DNA of 34,978 bases, taken from the NCBI GenBank assembly GCA_001791325.1, contig MGEK01000030.1, positions 1 to 34,978 on the forward strand, read 5' to 3'. Below, piece by piece: positions 16,224 through 24,865 of the stretch (position 1 is its first letter; the number at the start of each line of letters is the position of its first letter). The notes below the pieces were generated by a model. That model was not told the DNA's origin, ran no database searches, and worked only from the letters and a program-made list of their open reading frames with translations. The stretch comes from Candidatus Uhrbacteria bacterium RIFCSPLOWO2_01_FULL_47_25. Lineage in GTDB: Bacteria; Patescibacteriota; Patescibacteriia; GWA2-46-9. Made by a program: the position numbers and the translations under genes.

Positions 16224-17963
16224 TTAGTCCGTCGTCACCCTTATCACTTCTTCAATGCTGGTCATGCCCTGCAAAACTTTCAACATACCGTCTTGACGCA
16301 TATTGAAAAACTTCTGCCGTTTAAGTTCGGCTTTCACCTCTTCGGGCTTGTTGCCGCCCATTACCACCTGCTGCATTTCCGGAGTCATGGTAATGGCTTC
16401 GGCAATGGCTAATCGCCCACGGTAACCGGTATTACTACACTTGGCGCAACCCACTGAATGGTACAGTTTGGTATCGGGAGCGATAGTTGGCCTTAATTCT
16501 GCGGACAAAGAAGTGAATTCCGCAATCACTATCTCTATGAGTTGCTTAACATTCTCCACTGGCGCCTGACAATCAGGGCAGAGCTTGCGCACCAAGCGCT
16601 GAGCAACAATGGTGTCCAGCGTTGACACCATTAAAAAAGGTTCAACTTTCATGTCCAGCATGCGCGGCACCGCCCCCAAGGCGTCGTTGGTGTGAAGGGT
16701 GGAGAGCACATAATGCCCGGTAAGACCAGCGTGGATGGACAACTCCGCCGTTTCATTATCGCGAATTTCGCCAACCATAACAACATCGGGGTCTTGGCGC
16801 AAAATTGACCGAAGGCCATTCGCGAAAGTGTAGCCGATTTCCGGCCGCACCTGCGACTGGTTCACGCCCTTGACGTAATATTCTATGGGATCTTCCAAAG
16901 TGATGATATTAACGCCTTCACGGTTCAATAAATTTAGGACGGCAAACAGAGTTGTGGATTTGCCCGATCCAGTTGGTCCGGTTACTAAAAACAAACCGTG
17001 CGGCCGTTTGATGCTTTTTTCAATGACGGCCCTGGTGTCATCACGAAAGCCCAAATCAGCAAGCGTTGGCGGCGTAACTGAAGCGTCTAAAACACGCATC
17101 ACCACCTTTTCGCCGTCTGCCAAGGGTAGCACGGAAATACGCAAGTCAACATCACGCCCCTCCACATTTAAACGAATGCGCCCGTCTTGCGGCAAGCGAG
17201 TCTCATCCAGCTTGAGGTTAGACAGCACTTTAATGCGCGATACCACCGCATTGTGAATGTATTTAGGCAAGAGCAGAGAGATATGTAAAATACCGTCAAT
17301 ACGATAGCGCACTCTGCTTTCACGCATTAATGGCTCAATGTGAATGTCGGAAGCCTTGCCCTCAACAGCATGCTGAATGATTACCGAAACAATCTTAGCC
17401 ACCGGCGCGCGCTTGACCACTTCGTCAACTTCCTCTTGTTCGGTGGCGACAACATCGGCGAATTTTTCTTCGGCCTGCGTAAGCACGGATTCAATTTCTT
17501 TGGAAAGAGTATGGTACTGCCTCACCGCTGCCTGGAAACTTGCTTCCGAAATAATAAAATAACGAATACGCCAATTATGTTCTTTGCTTAAAAACTCCAG
17601 CACCTCAAGAGCGGCGACGTCATGAGGCTTCACCAAGCCAACAGAAAGATCTTTGCCGCTCCGCTCAAAAGCAACCATGTGATAATTCTTGGCGGCCGAT
17701 TCGGTAATAGCCTGAAGTACTGACGGCGGAGTGACTAAGCCCGTCAAATCCTTATAGGGAATCCCCCAAACATCTCCCAACAGGCGAACCCAATCTTCCT
17801 CGTTAATGACATGCTTCGTCATCACCAATGATTTCAAATCATCTGATGCTGATCCGCGAGCACGCCAAGCCGCAATTTCTTCACCGCTGACCAAATTTTT
17901 CTTCTGCAAGGCCGTGACGAGCTGGCTATCCAAAAATTTCTGATCCAAGACGTTGAGAGGCAT
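16224..17963 (-). CDS. pilB: Type IV pilus assembly ATPase PilB (GspE family)
   Basis: A 579-residue hexameric extension motor of standard length. The N-terminal MshEN-type domain (about 1-150) includes the LLGDVWGIPYKDL segment. The NTPase domain has Walker A GPTGSGKST (329-337), Asp box ITLEDPIEY, Walker B region DPDVVMVGEIRD (391-402) and His box TGHYVLSTLHT (415-425). A four-Cys zinc site (C462, C465, C506, C509) ends in GYRGR, as in PilB/GspE. All catalytic motifs are intact, unlike the PilT paralogue in the same operon. ATP hydrolysis drives pilin extraction through PilC. It lies between AT-rich spacers and is likely cotranscribed from the pilM promoter region. Confidence 0.97.
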   Translation of the reverse strand: MPLNVLDQKFLDSQLVTALQKKNLVSGEEIAAWRARGSASDDLKSLVMTKHVINEEDWVRLLGDVWGIPYKDLTGLVTPPSVLQAITESAAKNYHMVAFERSGKDLSVGLVKPHDVAALEVLEFLSKEHNWRIRYFIISEASFQAAVRQYHTLSKEIESVLTQAEEKFADVVATEQEEVDEVVKRAPVAKIVSVIIQHAVEGKASDIHIEPLMRESRVRYRIDGILHISLLLPKYIHNAVVSRIKVLSNLKLDETRLPQDGRIRLNVEGRDVDLRISVLPLADGEKVVMRVLDASVTPPTLADLGFRDDTRAVIEKSIKRPHGLFLVTGPTGSGKSTTLFAVLNLLNREGVNIITLEDPIEYYVKGVNQSQVRPEIGYTFANGLRSILRQDPDVVMVGEIRDNETAELSIHAGLTGHYVLSTLHTNDALGAVPRMLDMKVEPFLMVSTLDTIVAQRLVRKLCPDCQAPVENVKQLIEIVIAEFTSLSAELRPTIAPDTKLYHSVGCAKCSNTGYRGRLAIAEAITMTPEMQQVVMGGNKPEEVKAELKRQKFFNMRQDGMLKVLQGMTSIEEVIRVTTD

Positions 17964-18075
17964 GTTGTTGATAGAATATAGAATTTAGAATATTGAATAC
18001 AGAATTATCATAATTCATCATTCATGATTCATAATTCTCAATCGTTACATTCTCCATTCTATATTTCACATTTTT
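17964..18075. repeat. AT-rich inverted spacer (pilin-like gene to pilB)
   Basis: The left arm has ATAGAATATAGAATTTAGAA words and the right arm their inverse (CATTCTCCATTCTATATTTC), around ATAATTCATCATTCATGATT. No gene and no strong G/C hairpin are visible. Confidence 0.6.
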
Positions 18076-18687
18076 TTAAGGTTTCGTAGCCGGAACCGTA
18101 TATTCTAAATCTGGAGCGGTTTCTAAGTCCACTTTCAAAGTGTAGGAAGCACCGTCGCTCGTATACAAATACTTATTATTACCAGGATCGCGCGGCGCTG
18201 AATCTAAATACTGATTCACCGCCTTTTCGCAGGCTTCTTTGCTAAGCCAGCCGGCCGGAGCCAAGCAACGCGCCCCCTCGGCGCCCACCTCCACTGATTC
18301 CCCTTTTGGATACAGACTTATGTCCTGACGATATTTGGCCAGCGCCGAAATAATGGTGAGAGCATGGCGGACACGCAAGGCATCTCGCGATCCTGGCGTA
18401 TTGGCCGAGCCCAATGTCGCCAAAAACGGATTCGCCCGGCCCGTCGGGCGCGGCTCAATGGGTAAACGTCCATATAATTTTAGAGACTGCCAAAAATCCG
18501 ATTTAAATAATCTATCCGCGTCAGAGATGGTCTCGCCCGCTGTTTCTTCAATAGGACTGGCTGACTGGAAAAAGCCTATAATCTTGTCCCAATACTGAAA
18601 GGATCCTCCGATCAACGCGACTATGATCAAAAACGTGAAAAGCATCAATCGCCGGCGCGGAATTATTTTTATACTTGGAGGCGGCAT
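18076..18687 (-). CDS. Pilin-like accessory protein with N-terminal membrane anchor
   Basis: A 203-residue protein from ATG 18687. It has a basic N-terminus, one TM helix (about residues 12-32, LMLFTFLIIVALIGGSF) and an extracytoplasmic domain. The last 90 residues resemble the globular part of Gram-positive/CPR pilins: ALTIISALAKYRQDISLYPK, then YLDSAPRDPGNNKYLYTSDG, then YTLKVDLE. There is no class III leader (no G-FTLIE), so it would stay membrane-anchored. Its place between pilO and pilB suggests a role in the assembly complex; exact function unknown. The start codon lies in the flanking repeat of a 205-bp TIR element, whose end supplies the upstream AAAGGTGCGGGG. A GTG at 18696 within the element is a possible alternative start. 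Confidence 0.75.
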   Translation of the reverse strand: MPPPSIKIIPRRRLMLFTFLIIVALIGGSFQYWDKIIGFFQSASPIEETAGETISDADRLFKSDFWQSLKLYGRLPIEPRPTGRANPFLATLGSANTPGSRDALRVRHALTIISALAKYRQDISLYPKGESVEVGAEGARCLAPAGWLSKEACEKAVNQYLDSAPRDPGNNKYLYTSDGASYTLKVDLETAPDLEYTVPATKP

Positions 18688-18688
18688 A

Positions 18689-18893
18689 CCCCGCACCTTT
18701 ACGGCGTTAGCGTTCTTATGGGCTCCAGTCTATGGTAGACTGGCCCAAAAGAAACGATTCCGGCCATAATTAGGCCATAACGTTCATGACGAACGCCGAG
18801 GCCAATGTTTGGCTGGATTGAATAAGCATTATGATTGGTCATAGAGGGTAATGTGATTTAGTACTGGCGTTCGGAACGCCGAAAGGTGCGGGG
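18689..18893. mobile_element. MITE-like TIR element (205 bp) inserted between pilO and the next start codon
   Basis: Terminal inverted repeats of 19-20 bp: CCCCGCACCTTTACGGCGTT against the inverse AACGCCGAAAGGTGCGGGG, with one indel. Both sides carry CATA (CATAC or GCATAC if TIR bases are shared), a direct target-site duplication. Removing the element and one copy rebuilds pilO-TAA, eight bases, ATG: a normal tight operon junction. The interior has hairpins (CCAGTCTA/TAGACTGG, GCGTTC/GAACGC) and no gene. Confidence 0.82.
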
Positions 18894-18904
18894 CATACAA
18901 ATAA

Positions 18905-19543
18905 TTACGGCAGATGACGAGTGGTTATCTTTAGGCTCGCCGATCCGTCTGTACTGTTGTAAATAAAGCTCTCAATATCCAAAAGTCGCAGATTCTGCTG
19001 AACGACGGCCAGCACCTTCTTTAAGGATTCATACTCATTGGCCTTAAAAGAGATGTTCACGGCGTCGGATAAGGTCTTAGCGGCAATAAAATCAGCATCC
19101 TGATTTGAGGAAACGCTCTTGGCGGCGACATTGCCGCTGGGTTGAGACCCAGCCGCGAAACTGAATTTACCTAAGGGCAAATTGAGATTATTCATAAAAG
19201 CCTCCAGCTGAACAAGAGTTTCCAACTCGTTAGGCCCCGTGGGCAGAACTATTTCCATTCGTTCACGCTCGACCGCAGGAATTGACTCCAGCTCCGCCGC
19301 GTGCTTCTGCAACCTCACCAATTGCCGTCGTGCGTCACTAAGCGCGAGTTCCGCTTCTTTAACTTTTAGTGAGTCCTGACCACTGCGAAACGACTGATAG
19401 GTCTTGCCAAAAATTAAATAAATAGACGCGGCGGAAGCCGCCAGCAACACAATAGTCAGCGGCAAAAAATAGCGCTCCGTAACCTTGGTGGTGAAATTCT
19501 TGGCGCCCTGCTCTACCTGCAGAATATTTTTAGAATTTGCCAT
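18905..19543 (-). CDS. pilO: Type IV pilus alignment-complex protein PilO
   Basis: A 212-residue bitopic inner-membrane protein. The short cytoplasmic N-terminus is followed by a TM helix (about 26-45, YFLPLTIVLLAASAASIYLI), a coiled coil (about 50-95, ALSDARRQLVRLQKHAAELE) and a ferredoxin-like domain that starts IVLPTGPNELETLVQLEAFM, the usual PilO pattern. It pairs with PilN to connect the cytoplasmic PilM ring to the pilus machine. Its first 14 bases overlap the 3' end of pilN, so translation is coupled. The sequence is divergent, and the PilO label rests on layout as much as on similarity. Confidence 0.85.
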   Translation of the reverse strand: MANSKNILQVEQGAKNFTTKVTERYFLPLTIVLLAASAASIYLIFGKTYQSFRSGQDSLKVKEAELALSDARRQLVRLQKHAAELESIPAVERERMEIVLPTGPNELETLVQLEAFMNNLNLPLGKFSFAAGSQPSGNVAAKSVSSNQDADFIAAKTLSDAVNISFKANEYESLKKVLAVVQQNLRLLDIESFIYNSTDGSASLKITTRHLP

Positions 19544-20795
19544 AATGCCAAACCTCTGGTTTAAGACTAATTTTTAAGCCGAAAGTGACAATTTGTTTGC
19601 CTTGATCAAAATCAAAAGAACTGATGTCTACCTTAGCCACTCGAGCCTGATCTGCCCTAAGAGCCAGTACTTGTTTGGCCATCTCTTCATAACTGACCGT
19701 CTCGGCCGTCACGGCTATAGCGCCGTCGTTAGTAAAAGAAGCGGACGTGTATTGCACTAAAGGACTGACTGTTTCCTCTAAAAATGCAAACACTGGAGTG
19801 ACCATCACGTGCTCTCGCAGTAAGGCGGCAATTAACTTAAGCCGACTGTTAAGCTTGGCCCATTCTGCTTCCTTGAGCTGGTATTTCGCGATATCGCTCT
19901 CTATAGTTTGTTTGGCTGTCTGGAATTCACCAAGGCGCTGTTTTTTATAAGACACAAAAAAATAACTTCCGATGTAACTGCCCAATAAGCTGACCACAAA
20001 AATAATAACTAAAGCCAGCAAAACTCTGCGCCTAAACTGAGCAGTGACCGATAAATTCCATGACCAATCCGGCGGCAACAGGTTGATGCCAAACGGCGGC
20101 GGGCCAAGTGGTGTGGCGGTTACTTTGGTATCGCCTGGTTTTATGGTCACTGGCGGCGCAGTTGGCGCTTCTTTGGCTAACGGACGAAGGGCCGAAACGA
20201 TGGCTATCGCCGGTACTGACGCGGGCGCCGGCGGGGTTGCGATCTTGGCTGGTTCAGGAATAGCTGGCTGTTTGACCAAAGCATCGCTTGCGAATGGATA
20301 AATTGGCGGCGTGGCTTTCTCAATCGCGACACCGGGCGCTCGCCCAGGCACCGGCGGAGGCGTTGGCGTTGATTCTTTGACGACCGCTGGTTTGGGTGGA
20401 ATTGATGATGGCAAGGCAGAAGGAGATATCGGCCCCCCTTTTGGAGCGGGGGATACTACCACCCGGCGTACAGGAGTCCGGAAAAAATTCAATAACCGAC
20501 GCCACCATGGCAATCCAGAACGCACCAAGGGGGCGGCGGCTCGCTTAGCTTCGTGAATAATTTTACCTTCAGGAGTAACTTTATGAAGATAGGACTCTTC
20601 GCGAAGATGCGGCAGTTTTGGCTCCTCTGCTTTGGCTGATGGCGCGTTTGAGGCGGGCACAGAAAGATGACGCTGCTTGTCTGTCGCATCCTTAATCGGA
20701 GATGACATAGGCACCTCAATAGGCTCTTTTAACTTACGTCGCAACTCTTCTTCCTCGCGCTTTTTTAATTCGTCCGGCAGTAAATTAACATCCAT
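19530..20795 (-). CDS. pilN: PilN-like protein with long proline-rich N-terminal extension and two NLLP motifs
   Basis: A 421-residue protein, about twice the usual PilN length. The C-terminal 190 residues are a normal PilN: INLLP motif (237-241), TM helix (about 257-281), coiled coil and ferredoxin-like domain. The first 235 residues are cytoplasmic: a second copy of the PilM-binding motif at the N-terminus (MDVNLLPDEL, 1-10), a charged helix, then a Pro/Ala-rich linker (115-235). In known systems the N-terminal INLLP peptide binds PilM, so this protein may engage two PilM subunits. It starts at ATG 20795 and overlaps pilO by 14 bases. Confidence 0.88.
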   Translation of the reverse strand: MDVNLLPDELKKREEEELRRKLKEPIEVPMSSPIKDATDKQRHLSVPASNAPSAKAEEPKLPHLREESYLHKVTPEGKIIHEAKRAAAPLVRSGLPWWRRLLNFFRTPVRRVVVSPAPKGGPISPSALPSSIPPKPAVVKESTPTPPPVPGRAPGVAIEKATPPIYPFASDALVKQPAIPEPAKIATPPAPASVPAIAIVSALRPLAKEAPTAPPVTIKPGDTKVTATPLGPPPFGINLLPPDWSWNLSVTAQFRRRVLLALVIIFVVSLLGSYIGSYFFVSYKKQRLGEFQTAKQTIESDIAKYQLKEAEWAKLNSRLKLIAALLREHVMVTPVFAFLEETVSPLVQYTSASFTNDGAIAVTAETVSYEEMAKQVLALRADQARVAKVDISSFDFDQGKQIVTFGLKISLKPEVWHYGKF

Positions 20796-21010
20796 AAAAA
20801 TAAGTCAAAATTCAAAAGGCAGAAGTCAAAAATACAAGTTAAAAGTAATCAAGTTTCGTATCTTAGGCCAATAATCTCTATTCAATGTACGGCGGCAATA
20901 TTATAAAAAACATAATAGTTAAACCGAGAGAGTAGCACCGTGCCGTACATTACTTTTTAATTTTGCCTTGGAATTTTGCATTTTGACTTATGAATTTTGA
21001 ATTAAAACTT
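20796..21010. repeat. AT-rich inverted spacer with internal ATGTACGGC repeat (pilM-pilN)
   Basis: Outer flanks carry AAGTCAAAATTCAAAAGG-type words on one side and their inverse (TTTTGCATTTTGACTTATGA) on the other. Inside is a second inverted repeat, AATGTACGGC / GCCGTACATT (about 20884-20950), spanning about 70 bp. No gene is visible. The nested structure resembles an element within an element, as at 15984-16223. Confidence 0.6.
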
Positions 21011-22048
21011 TTATTTAATATCTCTCATGGCCAACCCTACGGCGATGGCAAAACGCGACGCTGATTCTTGCAACATTCCCTTTAACTCTACGGGATAGCG
21101 CACTCTCGCCCACGGATCGCCAACATACACTCGGATGTTCAACTTTTGCGAAAGATAACCAGCGAAATTAGCGAGTAAAGAAGAACCACCGGAAAGAATA
21201 ATTTTCTCTATTGTCTTTTTTGACTGCCCCTGAAAAATTGTAATGGTATATTTAATTTCATTTAATATCGGCGTGATCGCTTCTTCAATAGTGCGCGGTA
21301 TTTCACTATTTGACGATTCCAACGCGCTAAGGCCAATGTCAAACTTGAATTGTTCGGCGCGCGGTAAAGAAATGTCTAAACTCCGACTGATAGATTTGGT
21401 GACGTTTAACCCCCCCATATCAATACTGCGATTCAGAAACGGAATATTGTTATCAATAACCAATATATCAGTAGTTGAGGCGCCCATATCTATAATCATG
21501 GTCGGCGCTCGATCGCGGCCAACCAAAGATCGAATCAGGGCGAAACCTTCAGTTTCAAGTCCTAAAAGCATTAATCCAGTTTTTTGAAAAATTTTTAAGT
21601 AACGATCAACTATCGTTTTGGGGGCGCCAGTTAAAAGGACTCTCATAGATCCATTGGGCCCGGCCTCGTCCAGCACTTGTGGGTCAAGAATCATCTCTTC
21701 CACCGGCAAGGGCATAACTTTCTTGGCCTCAAAATGAATAGCTGATTTAAGATCATTTTTAGACATTTTCGGCAAACTAATAATAGATGTAAACACGGCG
21801 TAGGTGGGCAAGGCGGCAAACGCCAGCTTGGATTTGGTTTGAGCTTTTTTGCAAGTCTCGGTAATAGTAGCTGCTATATCAGCCATGCTTGTCTCAGAAT
21901 CTCCGGGCGATTTGTCCAGGGGTAGTTCGGCCAAACCATAAGTTAACAATTCAGGCACCTTGTTGACATCTTTCAACTCTACAACCTTAATGCTGACTGA
22001 CCCTATATCAATCCCTAGATAAGAACGGCCTGATGATGAAAAAAACAT
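21011..22048 (-). CDS. pilM: Type IV pilus actin-like ATPase PilM
   Basis: A 345-residue cytoplasmic protein of the FtsA/MreB/Hsp70 actin-like superfamily. Phosphate-1 motif YLGIDIGSVSIKVVEL lies at the N-terminus, phosphate-2 in MIIDMGASTTDILVID, and the adenosine motif in KIILSGGSSLLANF. PilM forms a cytoplasmic ring that binds the INLLP peptide of PilN and helps dock PilB. It is the first gene of the pil operon and is divergent from clpC across a 362-bp region with promoter-like sequences. The start ATG at 22048 gives MFFSSSGRSYLGIDIG, as expected for the family. Confidence 0.95.
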   Translation of the reverse strand: MFFSSSGRSYLGIDIGSVSIKVVELKDVNKVPELLTYGLAELPLDKSPGDSETSMADIAATITETCKKAQTKSKLAFAALPTYAVFTSIISLPKMSKNDLKSAIHFEAKKVMPLPVEEMILDPQVLDEAGPNGSMRVLLTGAPKTIVDRYLKIFQKTGLMLLGLETEGFALIRSLVGRDRAPTMIIDMGASTTDILVIDNNIPFLNRSIDMGGLNVTKSISRSLDISLPRAEQFKFDIGLSALESSNSEIPRTIEEAITPILNEIKYTITIFQGQSKKTIEKIILSGGSSLLANFAGYLSQKLNIRVYVGDPWARVRYPVELKGMLQESASRFAIAVGLAMRDIK

Positions 22049-22127
22049 AACCCTTCTTTAGGCGCGAAACCGCCCAAAAATGATGCCAGAGAAGCATCTC
22101 TTATCTTTTGACGAAATAGCCAATAGC

Positions 22128-22133
22128 ATTATA
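22128..22133 (-). promoter_or_regulatory. Possible -10 box (TATAAT) upstream of pilM
   Basis: A perfect TATAAT on the minus strand about 80 bp before the pilM ATG. The expected -35 position reads CGCTTA, a poor match, so it may need an activator or be chance in AT-rich DNA. Confidence 0.4.
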
Positions 22134-22261
22134 TAATAATTACAATAGCGTAAGCGTTTCTGATGTATTTACTATAGGTAAATAAAAAAATAACTAATGA
22201 AAAAGGGGATTCTAAAAATTTACATTTTGTGAATTTATAAAACTTTTATAGTTTGTCTTGA

Positions 22262-22291
22262 ATTTTAGTGCTTTTATTGTTGATAGGTCAA
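22262..22291 (-). promoter_or_regulatory. Candidate distal pilM promoter
   Basis: Minus strand TTGACC (22291-22286), 18 bp, TAAAAT (22267-22262). Its -35 lies within the palindrome at 22277-22294 that the divergent clpC promoter also uses. Confidence 0.45.
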
Positions 22292-22294
22292 CAA
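22277..22294. promoter_or_regulatory. Palindrome shared by divergent pilM and clpC promoters
   Basis: TTGTTGA TAGG TCAACAA, seven-base arms with a four-base centre. It overlaps the -35 boxes of both predicted promoters, the usual place for a repressor or activator site. No matching regulator gene was identified in the window. Confidence 0.45.
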
Positions 22295-22308
22295 CCACTT
22301 TCTATATA
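22280..22308 (+). promoter_or_regulatory. Candidate clpC promoter
   Basis: TTGATA (22280-22285), 17 bp, TATATA (22303-22308). This predicts a start near 22315 and a leader of about 95 nt before the clpC ATG. It is moderately close to sigma-70 consensus. Confidence 0.5.
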
Positions 22309-22410
22309 GGATCATTTACTGCACCGCTTACCGCGCTAAATTAGCGTTACCATTATACCATAAAATTAAAAAACTTCCAAAATACCTAATTATTTCAACT
22401 TTTACTGAAT

Positions 22411-24846
22411 ATGGAGCAAAATGTATTTAATAAATTCAGCCAACACCTTCGCGCCTCCTTACAGCAAGCTGCCGAGATAGCGACAACTTTTGGGCATTCA
22501 AGCATTGAGCCAGCCCATCTACTTTTAGGACTGGCCCACGTTCATGGAACACTTGGCCATGAACTGCTTGAACAAACAAAACTTGATCTAGCCGCTCTTG
22601 ACGACTTTCTAAAAAGCATGATGCCCATAACTGGGGCACCGGCGAGTTTTTCATCGGCCAGCCAAGGCCTGATTGCCAAAGCTGCTCTCCTCGCCTACAA
22701 GGCCAAACACTACTACATTGGGACCGAACATCTACTGAAAGCAATTATTGATAACCCCGGGCCCGCTCTTTATGAATTTACTTCCGCTAATCATTGGAAC
22801 ACCCAAGCCATAGCCAAACAAATTGATATGATTCTCAAAAGCGCGTCAAAACTTCCCGAACTAACTGCCAGCTTTGCCGCCACTAATGATGTTTCAGAAA
22901 CCGATGATCTCCCTGCCCCGACTCACCCATTTATGATTAACCTCACCCACCCTGATTACGACCAACGTCTTGATCCAGTGATTGGACGCGACAAAGAAAT
23001 TGAACGAGTCATACAAATACTGGCTCGCCGCACGAAAAATAATCCGGTGTTATTGGGAGACCCGGGCGTTGGCAAAACTGCTATCGTAGAAGGACTGGCG
23101 AAAAAAATAATACACGGACAAGTACCGACGATCTTAAAAGACAAAAAAATCATGGCGCTAGACATGGGCGGCTTAATCGCCGGCACGATGTTTCGCGGGG
23201 AATTTGAGAATCGCTTGAAGCAAATTATTGAAGAATTACAGCGTCATCCGGAGATTATTTTATTTATTGATGAGCTTCATACTATCGTTGGCGCGGGCGC
23301 GGCCAGCGGCTCTGTTGACGCCGCCAATATCTTGAAACCGGCGCTGGCGCGCGGCGAAATCAAATGTATCGGCGCCACAACCATTGAAGAATATCGGCGC
23401 CACATTGAGAATGATGGGGCGCTGGAAAGACGTTTCCAGCCAGTTTATATTAATGAACCAAGTCCGCGCGAGACGCGTCATATCTTGGATGGCCTAAAAA
23501 ATTATTATGAATCATTTCATGGCTTAAATATAGCCGACGAAGCGCTGGACGCAGCCGTCGCCCTGGGAGAGCGATACTTAACCGATCGCTATCTCCCCGA
23601 TAAAGCTATTGACCTCATTGATGAAGCAGCGGCTAGAGTAAAAATAAAAAGCACCACGCCGCCGGAAATAGAACGTTTGCAAGAACTAAACCGCGCCGAG
23701 CGCTTGGCTATGGAACGTAAGGAACGAGCGGTTAGCGCCGAAAAGTTTGAGGAAGCCCTGCGCTGGCAGAAAGAACATCATAATATCAAGACGCAGAAAG
23801 AGCGAGTGGCCGCTCACCTAAAAAAACATCCACCGGTCTACCCGTCAGTTGACCGTCAAAGCGTGGCGGAAGTATTGACGGGCTGGACTAATATTCCTGT
23901 TTACAATCTGCTGACTGAAGAAATGGAGATGCTCAAAAATCTGGAAGATAAGTTACAAACGATAGTGACGGGACAAAAAAATGCTATTCAAACGGTAGCG
24001 GCTACGATTCGCCGCGCCCGCTTGGATCTTTCTGATAGAAGACGGCCGCTTGCCTCTTTCTTCTTTGTTGGACCAAGCGGCGTGGGCAAAACGACACTGG
24101 CCAAGGCCGTCGCCGCGGCGCTTTTTGGCAACGAACAGGCGCTTTTGCGGCTCGATATGACCGAATTTTCTGAAGGATTCACCGTTTCCAAACTTATTGG
24201 CGCCCCAGCTGGCTATGTTGGCTTCAAAGAAAGCGGCCTTTTAACCGAGCGGGTACGACGCCAGCCATACCAAGTTGTCCTCTTTGACGAACTGGATCGC
24301 GCCCACCGAGAAGTTTACCAACTAATAATGCAAATCCTTGATGAAGGAGTATTAAGAGATGCCACGGGTCGGCTGGTGAATTTTAAACAAACAATCATCA
24401 TTGCTACAGCCAATCCTTTGCGCGGCAGCATTAAATTGCTCGGCTTTGATGACAAAAAAAATAATCATTTTTACGACGCTGACGAAAACCGACACCTGCT
24501 AGACGCCCTAAAAGATATTTTGCCGTCTGAACTTTTGCACCGCTTTGACGCGATTTTACCATTCTCGTCATTAACAGTTGAAGATCTCAAAATTATCTTG
24601 CGCAATGAAATCGCGGCCCTCAATAAACGGCTGGAGGCGCGCCAAATAATAGTATCTATACCAACATCAGCCGAAGAAGAGCTGGTGCGCTTAACCATTG
24701 ACAGCGGTGAAGGCGCTCGCAATCTACTGCATAATCTACAACAGCTGGTGGAAAATACGCTAGCGGAAAAAATTATGGAACGAACACACACCATGCCTAA
24801 AACATTCACTCTCCGCCGAAGGGGCGACCGCTGGACGCTAAATTAA
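22411..24846 (+). CDS. clpC: ClpC-type AAA+ unfoldase
   Basis: An 811-residue Hsp100 protein. The N-terminal Clp-N double repeat (about 1-145) is followed by AAA-1 with Walker A GDPGVGKT (216-223) and Walker [12 protein letters not shown] short UVR-type middle domain (about 430-465, [14 protein letters not shown]) separates it from AAA-2 with GPSGVGKTT near 553 and [11 protein letters not shown]. The short middle domain separates it from ClpB. A tripeptide LGF near 676 (KLLGFDD) fits the ClpP-binding loop, so it probably feeds a ClpP protease encoded elsewhere. It starts at ATG 22411 without an obvious Shine-Dalgarno sequence. It is first in a plus-strand cluster and divergent from the pil operon; a direct link to pilus biogenesis is not shown. 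Confidence 0.93.
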   Translation: MEQNVFNKFSQHLRASLQQAAEIATTFGHSSIEPAHLLLGLAHVHGTLGHELLEQTKLDLAALDDFLKSMMPITGAPASFSSASQGLIAKAALLAYKAKHYYIGTEHLLKAIIDNPGPALYEFTSANHWNTQAIAKQIDMILKSASKLPELTASFAATNDVSETDDLPAPTHPFMINLTHPDYDQRLDPVIGRDKEIERVIQILARRTKNNPVLLGDPGVGKTAIVEGLAKKIIHGQVPTILKDKKIMALDMGGLIAGTMFRGEFENRLKQIIEELQRHPEIILFIDELHTIVGAGAASGSVDAANILKPALARGEIKCIGATTIEEYRRHIENDGALERRFQPVYINEPSPRETRHILDGLKNYYESFHGLNIADEALDAAVALGERYLTDRYLPDKAIDLIDEAAARVKIKSTTPPEIERLQELNRAERLAMERKERAVSAEKFEEALRWQKEHHNIKTQKERVAAHLKKHPPVYPSVDRQSVAEVLTGWTNIPVYNLLTEEMEMLKNLEDKLQTIVTGQKNAIQTVAATIRRARLDLSDRRRPLASFFFVGPSGVGKTTLAKAVAAALFGNEQALLRLDMTEFSEGFTVSKLIGAPAGYVGFKESGLLTERVRRQPYQVVLFDELDRAHREVYQLIMQILDEGVLRDATGRLVNFKQTIIIATANPLRGSIKLLGFDDKKNNHFYDADENRHLLDALKDILPSELLHRFDAILPFSSLTVEDLKIILRNEIAALNKRLEARQIIVSIPTSAEEELVRLTIDSGEGARNLLHNLQQLVENTLAEKIMERTHTMPKTFTLRRRGDRWTLN

Positions 24847-24865
24847 ATTACTAACCAAAAAATAC

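Noticed and set aside
22411-24846. ClpB disaggregase
   Set aside because: The middle domain is short and of UVR/ClpC type, and an LGF tripeptide fits a ClpP-binding loop.
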